The translations under genes were made by a program, and so were the position numbers. Below, in pieces: positions 1 through 7,631 of a stretch of DNA of 39,377 nucleotides (its first letter is position 1; each line of letters starts with the position of its first letter). The notes beneath the pieces are model-generated. The model was not told the DNA's origin and made no database searches. It was given only the letters and a program-made list of their open reading frames with translations. The DNA is from an uncultured Bacteroidales bacterium (lineage in GTDB: Bacteria; Bacteroidota; Bacteroidia; Bacteroidales; UBA932): positions 1-39,377 of the forward strand of contig CAMKTW010000001.1 in assembly GCA_946415795.1 (NCBI GenBank), written 5' to 3'.

Positions 1-26
1 GATGCTGTATTCTTTAGTCTAAACTG

Positions 27-56
27 CAAAGGTAACGCAAATTGCGTCGTTTTAAA
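27..56 (-). promoter_or_regulatory. Putative promoter reading left out of the window
   Basis: On the minus strand a Bacteroidetes-type -7 element TACCTTTG lies at 34-27. A TTTA lies 18 bp upstream at 56-53 as a possible -33 element. It would drive a gene left of position 1 that is not visible here. It rests on the motif match only. Confidence 0.4.
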
Positions 57-94
57 CATTATTTTTTCTCGAGGCGGCAAATGTTTAGTGACGG

Positions 95-1708
95 CTAAGG
101 CTGTACAGGCTTATACCTGGGCACCAGGGCCTTCATCAGAGCCCAGGCCAGCAGGTATGCTATGCCGCAGAAGCAGAACATCACAAAGTAGCCCGCGGGC
201 TTGCCGTGAAAACCCATAAATGCGAACGCCTCGCCCGCATTTTCTGCATAAGTGAACAGGTTGCCGGCAATCCTCTGTACAAACATAGAGCCGATACCGC
301 CCGCCATTGCTCCGATACCGGTGATGGTGGCGATGGCCTTTTTGGGGAACATGTCACCCACGGTAGAGAAAAGGTTGGCGCTCCAGGCCTGATGTCCGGC
401 AGCGGCCAGGCCAATCAGTACCGCCGGCCACCACGGAGTGTTGAAATGCACCCCCAGCGGCTGCGCGAACAGCGACGCCAGCGGGAAAAAGGCAAAAATC
501 AGCATAGCCAGCATCCGGCCGGAATAAGGGTTCATACCTCTCTTCTCAACAAATATCTTGGGCAGATATCCCCCGCCTATGGAGACCACGGTCACAATCA
601 GGTATAGCGTAAATATCAGCGCCTGGCCCAGTCCGCTGGTTGCGGGGGCCTGGAACTGGTTGCTGAAATAGCTCGGCGCCCAGAACAGGAAAAACCACCA
701 CACCCCGTCGGTAAAGAACTTGCCAAAGAAGAACGACCAGGTCTGCCGGTACTTATAGCAGCGGACAAATGGGATATTCAGTATCAGTATGGCAGTCAGC
801 AGCACGACGGTACTCCAGAGCAGGGATTTTATCAAGAACGACCCCAGAAGGGCGCACATACCCACCACGATGAACACCCACGAGTGAGGCAGCATCGCAA
901 ACCGGTTGTCCGGCACGTCATCGGCAACGGCCTGCTCCGCACCTTCCTCCGTCTTTGCCGGATTTGGCAGGCCTTCTGAAACATCATCCTGACGTATATA
1001 TTCCAGCTCTGCCGCATTTACCCGCCTGCTCTTTTCCGGTTTGTCGTACATAAACACCCAGAAGAACATCCAGATGAAACCCAGGGCGCCAATTATGATG
1101 AAGGCCATCTCCCACCCCAGCTTTACCGCGAGCGGCGGTATCAGCAGCGGCGCGGCAAGGGCACCTACAGAGGCGCCTGCATTGAAGATAGAGGTGGCGA
1201 AAGCGCGGACCTTTTTGGGAAAATATTCCGCAGTGACCTTGATGGCGGCGGGGAAATTACCCGCCTCGCCAAGGGCAAGGATGCCGCGGCACAACAGGAA
1301 CAGGAACACAGATGTTGTGGACACCGCCAGGGCGGCGCTGCTGCCAGCCTCAACCGCGCGCATAGCGGCTACGCTGCCGAGACCGGCGATTGATGCGGTC
1401 GCCCAGCCGCAGAGGGCGTGCAGGCAGGCTCCGAAGCTCCATACTCCGATTGCGATCAGATATCCCTTCTTGGTCCCCATCCAGTCCACAAACTTGCCCG
1501 CAAACAGGCAGCAAACCGCATAGAATATAGAGAAGAAGCTGGTAATCAAGCCATAATCTGCGTCAGTCCAGTGGAACTCAGGCTTTATAAACTCCTCGTA
1601 TGTCAGCGACAACACCTGACGGTCCAGGTAGTTGACAGTAGTCGCCACAAACAGCAGACTGCATATCCACCACCGCCAGTTAGTCATAAGTTTCTGGTTT
1701 GTCGTCAT
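95..1708 (-). CDS. exuT: Hexuronate transporter, MFS family (ExuT-like)
   Basis: This is an inner-membrane major facilitator of the anion:cation symporter group, likely importing glucuronate or galacturonate. The N-terminus carries the typical TM1 stretch NYLDRQVLSL, followed by many hydrophobic segments and the family-like patch GEAGNFPAAIKVTAEYFP. At about 537 residues it is longer than usual ExuT proteins (about 430-470). Extra length sits in a hydrophobic insertion before the GEAGNFP patch and in a central loop with additional hydrophobic segments near residues 275-320. The ATG at 1708 is preferred over a TTG at 1717 because an AGAGG ribosome-binding sequence lies just before the ATG; another ATG at 1687 is possible. 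It begins 5 nt after the uxaC stop, so transporter and isomerase are probably co-transcribed. The substrate is inferred from this neighbour. Confidence 0.85.
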   Translation of the reverse strand: MTTNQKLMTNWRWWICSLLFVATTVNYLDRQVLSLTYEEFIKPEFHWTDADYGLITSFFSIFYAVCCLFAGKFVDWMGTKKGYLIAIGVWSFGACLHALCGWATASIAGLGSVAAMRAVEAGSSAALAVSTTSVFLFLLCRGILALGEAGNFPAAIKVTAEYFPKKVRAFATSIFNAGASVGALAAPLLIPPLAVKLGWEMAFIIIGALGFIWMFFWVFMYDKPEKSRRVNAAELEYIRQDDVSEGLPNPAKTEEGAEQAVADDVPDNRFAMLPHSWVFIVVGMCALLGSFLIKSLLWSTVVLLTAILILNIPFVRCYKYRQTWSFFFGKFFTDGVWWFFLFWAPSYFSNQFQAPATSGLGQALIFTLYLIVTVVSIGGGYLPKIFVEKRGMNPYSGRMLAMLIFAFFPLASLFAQPLGVHFNTPWWPAVLIGLAAAGHQAWSANLFSTVGDMFPKKAIATITGIGAMAGGIGSMFVQRIAGNLFTYAENAGEAFAFMGFHGKPAGYFVMFCFCGIAYLLAWALMKALVPRYKPVQP

Positions 1709-1713
1709 ACCTC

Positions 1714-3114
1714 TCAAAAGTCAAAGTAATTCTTTGCATTGTTGTAGCAGATGTCCTCTACCATCTTGCCGATGAAATCAATCTCGGAGGCGGGAAGCCG
1801 GCCGCTCTCTATGTCAGCCCCCAGCATATCGCAGAGGATTCGGCGGAAATACTCGTGGCGCGGGTAGCTTATGAAGCTGCGGGAGTCGGTGAGCATGCCC
1901 ACAAAGCGGCTCAGCAGGCCCAGGCTGGAGAGGGTCTCTATCTGGCGGCGCATCCCCGTCTCGTGATCCAGAAACCACCAGGCGCTGCCGAACTGCATCT
2001 TGCCGGGACAGGAACCGTCGTTGAATGTGTATGCCATAGCGGTCATCACCTCGTTGTCCTTGGGATTAAGGCAGTACAGGACGGTCTTGGCAAGGGCTCC
2101 GGCACTGTCCAGCCGGTCAAAGAATTTGTGGCCGGCGGCGGCTATGGGTTTGTCGTCTATCGCATCGAAGCCGGTGTCCGGGCCGGCGGCGGCGAACATA
2201 CGCGAGTTGTTGTTGCGGTTCGGCCCCACGTGGAACTGCTGTACCCAGCCCGAGCGGGCATCCATCACCGCCTGGTCAAACAGGAACGCGCTGCGGAACT
2301 TCTCTATCTCCTTGGGAGTGGGGACTTTGCCAAGCAAGACCTTCTTGAAGATGATCTCTATCTCGACCGGCTTGTAATCGGCGGCATAGAAGGTGTCCAT
2401 ACCGTGGTCCGAGAGCCTGCATTCCATCGACTCGAAATAGTTGTGGCGGCGCTGCAGCACCTCCTGGAGGTCCTGGTAAGAATCTATATCCTTGCCGACA
2501 GTCTCGCCCAGTTTCTTTAGATAGGCCTTGTATGCCTTGGGGTTCTCTATCGCCATCGCCTTGTCGGGACGCCAGGCGGGGAGGACCTTCACCCCGAACG
2601 GGTGTGCAGCAATCATCTTGTGCCAATGCAGGTCATCGGCCGGGTCGTCGGTGGTGCACACCACCTCAACGTTGAATCTCTTTATCAGCGCCTGGCCGCG
2701 GAACTCTTCGGTGGCCAGTTTTGCATTGCACTCCTCGAATATCTCGCGGGCTGTCTCCGGCTTCAGCAACTTGTCGATTCCGAACACCCGTTTGAGTTCA
2801 AGATGCGTCCAGTGGTACAGCGGATTACGCATGGTGTAGGGCACCGTCTCCGCCCACTTCTCAAACTTCTCCCAGGAGGGTTTATTGCCGGTGATATACT
2901 CCTCGCCCACTCCGTTGCCCCGCATAGCGCGCCACTTATAGTGGTCGCCACCCAGCCATAGCTCGGTAATGTCGGCGAACTGTTTGTTCTCCGCTATCTC
3001 CTGAGGAGAAAGGTGGCAGTGATAGTCTATGATGGGCATCTTCTCTGCGTGGCCGTGATACAGCCGTCTCGCCGCCTCGCCCTGCAACAAAAAATCGTCG
3101 TTGATAAAGGACAT
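1714..3114 (-). CDS. uxaC: Glucuronate isomerase (uronate isomerase)
   Basis: UxaC converts D-glucuronate to D-fructuronate and D-galacturonate to D-tagaturonate, the first intracellular step of hexuronate breakdown. The 466-residue length matches the family. The amidohydrolase-fold metal-binding H-x-H is in IIDYHCHLSPQEI near residue 30. Family stretches such as HWTHLELKRVFGI, CTTDDPADDLHWH and RHEYFRRILCDMLG follow. The gene starts 7 nt after the FGE-like lipoprotein gene and is followed closely by the ExuT-like transporter, so the three probably form one transcript. The later enzymes of the pathway (UxaB, UxuA, KdgK, Eda) are not in the window. Confidence 0.96.
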   Translation of the reverse strand: MSFINDDFLLQGEAARRLYHGHAEKMPIIDYHCHLSPQEIAENKQFADITELWLGGDHYKWRAMRGNGVGEEYITGNKPSWEKFEKWAETVPYTMRNPLYHWTHLELKRVFGIDKLLKPETAREIFEECNAKLATEEFRGQALIKRFNVEVVCTTDDPADDLHWHKMIAAHPFGVKVLPAWRPDKAMAIENPKAYKAYLKKLGETVGKDIDSYQDLQEVLQRRHNYFESMECRLSDHGMDTFYAADYKPVEIEIIFKKVLLGKVPTPKEIEKFRSAFLFDQAVMDARSGWVQQFHVGPNRNNNSRMFAAAGPDTGFDAIDDKPIAAAGHKFFDRLDSAGALAKTVLYCLNPKDNEVMTAMAYTFNDGSCPGKMQFGSAWWFLDHETGMRRQIETLSSLGLLSRFVGMLTDSRSFISYPRHEYFRRILCDMLGADIESGRLPASEIDFIGKMVEDICYNNAKNYFDF

Positions 3115-3121
3115 ACCGGTG

Positions 3122-3982
3122 CTATTTTGCGGCCGCTTCAGGTGACGTCAGGGCCAGGCGAAGGCCGTCGTAGGCGTACATATGGGTGTAGTTGCCGGCG
3201 TGGCGGTAGGTGGTGCGGCACATTGTGGGGCCGTAGTTCCAGCAGCCGCCGCGCTCTATATGGAATTCGCGCTTCTTGTCGCTCTTGAGCATCTTCTGGG
3301 AGTACTGGGGCTCGGTGCCGTCGTACATCAGATATTTATCTTCACACCACTCATACACATTGCCGCTCATATCGTAAAGGCCAAGTTCGTTGGGCTTCTT
3401 GCTGGCCACGGGGTGTGATTTCTCATCGGCATTGGCCACATACCAGGCAACCTCTTCCAGATTGTCGCTGCCGGCATATTTGTAGCCCTTGCTAAATTTG
3501 CCGCCCCGGGCAGCATACTCCCACTCTGCTTCAGTGGGGAGACGGAATTTAAGGCCGGTGAGCTCTTCCAGGGACTCTACAAAACTCTTGCACTCCTGCC
3601 AGCTGACCTTGTCCACGGGGCATTGAGGCCAACGTGTGTAAGAGGGGTTATAGTCTGTAACAGCCTGCCAGAGCTCCTGGGTGACCTCTGTCTGACCAAT
3701 CCAGAAATCCCCGACGGTGACCTCGTGGGCCGGCTTCTCATTCATCTGGGCCTCGGTCCCCTGCTCCGGAGTCGCACCCATAGTGTAAGTGCCGCCCTCG
3801 ACCTTCACCATCTTGAAGGTGACCCCATTCACGGTGAAATCTTTGGTCTCTACCCCAGCGACAGCCGATGCCTCGTCCGGGGCAGTCTCCTGTGCCTTTT
3901 TGCTGCCGCCCTTGCAGGCAGGCATCATTATAACTATCGCAAGCGCCATCGCAAGCGCCATAAAAGAACGTACTGTTTTCAT
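3122..3982 (-). CDS. FGE-sulfatase/SUMF1-fold lipoprotein, probably not an active formylglycine-generating enzyme
   Basis: The protein has 286 residues, a lipoprotein signal with lipobox cysteine C23 (MPAC), a short linker, and a complete SUMF1/FGE (C-type lectin-like) domain from about residue 50. Family landmarks are GGTYTMGA, IGQTEVTQELWQAV, FRLPTEAEWEYAARGG and MSGNVYEWCED. In true FGE two cysteines spaced five apart near the C-terminus are catalytic. Here the matching segment is RGGCWNYGPTMCR: the second position is cysteine (C255) but the first appears to be tyrosine (Y250). I therefore infer a binding or structural role at the cell envelope, not sulfatase maturation. It is the first gene of the cluster with uxaC and the hexuronate transporter (7 nt gap). 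No sulfatase gene is nearby. Its upstream region of 140 bp is AT-rich, with no clear -7 element. Confidence 0.85.
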   Translation of the reverse strand: MKTVRSFMALAMALAIVIMMPACKGGSKKAQETAPDEASAVAGVETKDFTVNGVTFKMVKVEGGTYTMGATPEQGTEAQMNEKPAHEVTVGDFWIGQTEVTQELWQAVTDYNPSYTRWPQCPVDKVSWQECKSFVESLEELTGLKFRLPTEAEWEYAARGGKFSKGYKYAGSDNLEEVAWYVANADEKSHPVASKKPNELGLYDMSGNVYEWCEDKYLMYDGTEPQYSQKMLKSDKKREFHIERGGCWNYGPTMCRTTYRHAGNYTHMYAYDGLRLALTSPEAAAK

Positions 3983-4125
3983 AACAATTTATATTTTTCT
4001 ATAAATTTATATCTTTTCCTATCTGCTCAGCGAATATACAAATAACTTGCGAAAATCCCCAGCTATGACAAAACTGCCCTGAAAGCCGAGGCTTCACTCA
4101 GGAGATATTGAATACGAAGGAATGG

Positions 4126-4770
4126 TCAAACCAACCCTTCTAACGCAGCAAGTGCTTCCGACACAGTTTCTTCCGGCAACCCCTCGAGCACTTCACCGGC
4201 GAATGCCACCATCTGCAGCCTGCGGGCCTCCGATTCAGGAATACCGCGGCTGCGAAGATAAAACAACTCGTCACCGTCCAGACGGCCAAAGGTTGCGCCG
4301 TGGCTGCACTTCACATCATCGGCATAAATCTCCAGCTGCGGCAGGCTCTGGGCGCGGCAGTCATCACTGAGCAGAAGGTTGTGGTTTTCCTGATATGCCT
4401 CTGTTCCGATGCACCTTTCCGGCACCTTTATAAGGCCCGAGAAGCCGGTGCGCGCCTGCCCCGACACTATCCCTTTGAACAGCTGACGGCTGGTGCAGTT
4501 GGGGTAGTTGTGAACAATGTTGACCTTGATATTGACATTTGCGGCACCCCCCGCCAGGTACAACCCTTTAAGCTGGCAATCACCCCCCTCCCCTTCAAAC
4601 TGAACGGCGATGTCACATCCGATGGCACCATCCCCGCCCGGCAACGCTACTATCACCAGCTTCAGCGATGCCCCGCTGCACACAGTGATATCCCACGCGC
4701 GGTTATCGCCGCCCCTGAGCAGGACGACATCGCTCCTGGAGACACCTTTGCCTATGACTATCCTATCCAT
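4126..4770 (-). CDS. sufD: SufD, short form, Fe-S cluster assembly scaffold
   Basis: SufD works with SufB and the ATPase SufC to build Fe-S clusters in the cytoplasm. The protein keeps the C-terminal beta-helix and the hallmark CSHGATFGRLDGDELFYLRS, including the conserved histidine (H157 counted from the ATG at 4770). It has about 214 residues, against roughly 420-450 in most SufD proteins, so the N-terminal half is missing. This is not an assembly gap: the gene overlaps the end of sufC by 8 nt, leaving no room upstream. An earlier in-frame start at 4800 would add only 10 residues. It is the last gene of sufB-pnuC-sufC-sufD. A weak hairpin lies about 30 nt downstream near 4081-4095. Confidence 0.9.
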   Translation of the reverse strand: MDRIVIGKGVSRSDVVLLRGGDNRAWDITVCSGASLKLVIVALPGGDGAIGCDIAVQFEGEGGDCQLKGLYLAGGAANVNIKVNIVHNYPNCTSRQLFKGIVSGQARTGFSGLIKVPERCIGTEAYQENHNLLLSDDCRAQSLPQLEIYADDVKCSHGATFGRLDGDELFYLRSRGIPESEARRLQMVAFAGEVLEGLPEETVSEALAALEGLV

Positions 4771-5518
4771 TGATGATCCAGTCGTATCCTTTTGCCTCAA
4801 TTTCGAGCGCCAGTTCGCGGCCGCCCGTGAGAATTATGCGCCCGTTATAGAGCACATGTATCACATCGGGCACGATGTAGCTGAGCAGCCGCTGATAGTG
4901 CGTTATCACTATGAAGGCATTTTCTTTTGTGCGCAGGCTGTTTACCCCCTCGCCAACTATCCTGAGCGCATCCACGTCCAGGCCACTGTCGGTCTCGTCC
5001 AGGATGGCCAGCTGCGGCTCCAGGACGGCCATCTGAAGCACCTCGTTGCGCTTCTTTTCACCACCGGAGAAGCCTGCGTTCACCCCCCGGGAGAGAAAAC
5101 TGCGGTCCATGTTCACCAGCGGGAGCTTGCTGTTCACCAGCTTCAAGAACTCTGCGCCGGAGAGTTCCGGCAGCCCCTTGGCCGTACGCTGCGCAGCCAC
5201 GGCGCTCTTAAGCATTGCTGTATTGCTCACGCCAGGTATCTCCACAGGATATTGGAAACCGAGAAAGAGGCCGGCCCAGGAGCGTTCTTCAGGAGACATA
5301 TCCAGCAGCGAGACGCCGTTCATCAAGGCTTCGCCCTCCGTGACGATATAGCCTGGCTTACCCGCCAACACACCGCTGAGCGTGCTTTTTCCGGCGCCGT
5401 TGGGCCCCATTATGGCGTGCACCTCGCCCCGACCCACCTCAAGGTTGATGCCCCGGAGTATCTCCCGGTCCTCTACCGAGGCGTGCAGATTCTTGACTTC
5501 CAGTAATATATCAGACAT
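4763..5518 (-). CDS. sufC: SufC, Fe-S cluster assembly ABC-type ATPase
   Basis: SufC is the soluble ATPase that drives conformational change of the SufBC2D scaffold. All ABC motifs are present in 251 residues: Walker A GPNGAGKST, Q-loop region FLGFQYPVEIPGVS typical of SufC, signature FSGGEKKRNE, Walker B LAILDETDSGLD and the H-loop VITHY. It starts 3 nt after the pnuC stop and overlaps sufD, so it is translated as part of one compact operon. Cytoplasmic; no signal peptide. Confidence 0.97.
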   Translation of the reverse strand: MSDILLEVKNLHASVEDREILRGINLEVGRGEVHAIMGPNGAGKSTLSGVLAGKPGYIVTEGEALMNGVSLLDMSPEERSWAGLFLGFQYPVEIPGVSNTAMLKSAVAAQRTAKGLPELSGAEFLKLVNSKLPLVNMDRSFLSRGVNAGFSGGEKKRNEVLQMAVLEPQLAILDETDSGLDVDALRIVGEGVNSLRTKENAFIVITHYQRLLSYIVPDVIHVLYNGRIILTGGRELALEIEAKGYDWIING

Positions 5519-5521
5519 ACG

Positions 5522-6148
5522 CTATTTGTTTTCCTTATTATAAAGTTTTCGCCAGCTGACCAGGGACCAGATGCCGTTGACCAGATACAAACCGCAGACG
5601 ATGGGCATAAACACGTGCCCGACAGATATGTGCAGAATAATCTGGGTTATGTTGACCAGCATCCACACAATCCAGCAGTCCCACTTCTTGAGGGCAGAGA
5701 GCAACTGTGCGTAGAGTATCAGCACCGTGACAATGGTATCAAGATACGGGTGCGGGTCGTTGGGCAGCACCGTGTTGAGCAGCCAGCCCCAGGCGGCCGA
5801 AAGCAGCAGCACCACCACCACGCTCAAAACACGCTGCTGGGCGGTGAGCTGTGTCACCTTCAGATCGCCCTTGCTGCTCTCCTCTTCTTTTTTGGGATGG
5901 GTCCAACGCCAGTGCCCTATGATGTTTATAGTCAGCGAAATGGGCTGCAAAAACAGGGAGGCGTACAGGTTTTTGTTCCAGAACAGGAGGAACAGCGCCG
6001 CCGTGTAAAGGTAGCCCACCCAGAAGTTGTATTTGGAGTTGCGGCCTGCAAGAAAAACGCAGGTCAGCCCAAGCAGCGACGATATCAAGTCTATCAGCAG
6101 CACCGGAGCGCCGCCGAGGGTAAACAATGTGTAATTAATCCAATCCAT
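5522..6148 (-). CDS. pnuC: PnuC-type nicotinamide riboside (vitamin) transporter
   Basis: This is an integral membrane protein of 208 residues with about seven hydrophobic segments. PnuC proteins carry nicotinamide riboside for NAD salvage by facilitated diffusion; close relatives carry other vitamins. The family motif W-x-x-W-x-x-x-N is visible as WIVWMLVN at residues 159-166. The aromatic patch QPISLTINIIGHWRW (about 68-82) is also typical. Unusually, the gene sits inside the suf operon, 6 nt after sufB and 3 nt before sufC, so its expression should follow Fe-S assembly. The substrate cannot be told from sequence: nicotinamide riboside is the default, thiamine a possibility. No salvage kinase or thiamine pyrophosphokinase is adjacent. 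Confidence 0.9.
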   Translation of the reverse strand: MDWINYTLFTLGGAPVLLIDLISSLLGLTCVFLAGRNSKYNFWVGYLYTAALFLLFWNKNLYASLFLQPISLTINIIGHWRWTHPKKEEESSKGDLKVTQLTAQQRVLSVVVVLLLSAAWGWLLNTVLPNDPHPYLDTIVTVLILYAQLLSALKKWDCWIVWMLVNITQIILHISVGHVFMPIVCGLYLVNGIWSLVSWRKLYNKENK

Positions 6149-6154
6149 AAATCC

Positions 6155-7591
6155 TTATCCTACACTGCCCTCCAGGTTTACACTTAACAGCCGGCGGGCC
6201 TCTATGGCAAACTCCATAGGGAGCCGCTTGAGCACGTCGGATGCATATCCGCCAACAATCAGCGCCACCGCATCCTCTTCGCTGATGCCGCGCTGACGCA
6301 GGTAAAACAACTGGTCATCGCTTATCTTAGAGGTCGTCGCCTCGTGTTCCAGAATTGCGCCGCTGTTGGCGCACTCTATCACCGGGAAGGTGTGCGCGCC
6401 GCATTTGTCACCGATAAGCAGCGAATCGCACTGCGAATGGTTGCGGACGCCGCTTGCTCCGGCTGCAACCTTAACCAGTCCGCGGTAGCTGTTCTGGCTC
6501 TGACCAGCACTGATGCCCTTGCTCACAATACGGCTGGTGGTGTTCTTGCCGATATGGACCATCTTGGTGCCGGTGTCGGCCTGCTGATGGTTGTTGGTCA
6601 ACGCCACAGAATAGAACTCAGAGTGGCTGCCGTCGCCGCGCAGTATGGTGCTGGGGTACTTCCAGGTGATGGCGCTGCCTGTCTCTACCTGGGTCCAGAA
6701 AAGACGGCTGTTGTCTCCGCGGCACAGGCCACGCTTGGTCACAAAGTTAAAGATGCCTCCCCTGCCCTGCTTGTCACCGGGATACCAGTTCTGCACGGTG
6801 GAGTACTTGACCTCGGCATCCTTCTCCACAATGATTTCTACAATAGCCGCGTGCAGCTGGTTCTCGTCGCGCATCGGGGCTGTACACCCCTCCAGATAGC
6901 TCACATAGCTCCCCTCATCGGCCACAATCAGCGTCCTTTCAAACTGACCTATATTGCGGGCGTTGATGCGGAAGTAGCTGGAAAGCTCCATCGGACAGCG
7001 GACCCCCCTGGGGATATAACAGAAAGAGCCGTCGCTGAACACCGCACTGTTGAGAGCCGCAAAATAGTTGTCTGAGGGGGGCACAACCCTGGCCAGGTAC
7101 TTGCGCACCAGCTCCGGATGGCTCTGAACCGCTTCGGAGAACGGGCAGAAAATGATACCCTTCTCCGCCAGCGTCTTCTGGAAGGTGGTCTTCACCGATA
7201 CAGAGTCAAACACTGCATCCACCGCCACCCCGCTCAGGGCATCACGCTCGTGCAGCGGAATCCCCAGCTTGTCAAAGGTCTTCACCAGCTCCGGATCGAC
7301 CTCCTCCCGCTTTTTGGGCGGCTTGGGGGCGGCGAAATAGATGATGTCCTGAAAGTCGATTGGCGGGATGGTCAGATGGCCCCAGGAGGGCATCTCCATA
7401 GTCTGCCACTTGCGGAAGGCGCTCAGGCGGAACTCCAGCATCCAGGCGGGCTCCCTCTTGCGCTCCGAAATAGCGCGCACGATATCCTCATTCAACCCTT
7501 TAGGGAAGAACTCCTGCTCGATGTCGGTTGTGAACCCCTCTGAGTATTCGGCATTTGCAAGGCCGGAGAGTATGTCCTCTTTTTCTGCCAT
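6155..7591 (-). CDS. sufB: SufB, Fe-S cluster assembly scaffold
   Basis: SufB is the scaffold subunit on which nascent Fe-S clusters form with SufC and SufD. It has 478 residues, the normal length. Typical SufB stretches include KTFDKLGIPLHERDAL, FRINARNIGQFERTLI, SYLEGCTAPMRDENQLHAA, GGIFNFVTKRGLC and EHEATTSKISDDQLFYLRQR. It opens the operon sufB-pnuC-sufC-sufD. A -7 element TAACTTTG lies only 8 nt before the ATG, so the mRNA leader is very short. The cysteine desulfurase SufS and SufE are not in the window. Confidence 0.97.
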   Translation of the reverse strand: MAEKEDILSGLANAEYSEGFTTDIEQEFFPKGLNEDIVRAISERKREPAWMLEFRLSAFRKWQTMEMPSWGHLTIPPIDFQDIIYFAAPKPPKKREEVDPELVKTFDKLGIPLHERDALSGVAVDAVFDSVSVKTTFQKTLAEKGIIFCPFSEAVQSHPELVRKYLARVVPPSDNYFAALNSAVFSDGSFCYIPRGVRCPMELSSYFRINARNIGQFERTLIVADEGSYVSYLEGCTAPMRDENQLHAAIVEIIVEKDAEVKYSTVQNWYPGDKQGRGGIFNFVTKRGLCRGDNSRLFWTQVETGSAITWKYPSTILRGDGSHSEFYSVALTNNHQQADTGTKMVHIGKNTTSRIVSKGISAGQSQNSYRGLVKVAAGASGVRNHSQCDSLLIGDKCGAHTFPVIECANSGAILEHEATTSKISDDQLFYLRQRGISEEDAVALIVGGYASDVLKRLPMEFAIEARRLLSVNLEGSVG

Positions 7592-7598
7592 ATAGGGG

Positions 7599-7630
7599 CA
7601 AAGTTAGCCATTTTATCCTTACTTTTGCAA
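7599..7630 (-). promoter_or_regulatory. sufB operon promoter
   Basis: Minus strand: -7 element TAACTTTG at 7606-7599, and TTGC at 7630-7627 as -33 with a 20-bp spacer. The ATG of sufB is at 7591, so transcripts would start almost at the start codon. The region overlaps the opposing promoter of the ThiL-like gene. Confidence 0.6.
7620..7627 (+). promoter_or_regulatory. -7 element of the ThiL-like gene
   Basis: TACTTTTG fits the Bacteroidetes -7 consensus TAnnTTTG and ends 4 nt before the ATG at 7632. The mRNA would be leaderless or nearly so. No good -33 element is seen. It lies inside the 40-bp divergent gap shared with sufB. Confidence 0.5.
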
Positions 7631-7631
7631 T

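Noticed and set aside
3122..3982. Active sulfatase-maturing enzyme
   Set aside because: The first catalytic cysteine position is tyrosine and no sulfatase is nearby, so only the fold is claimed.
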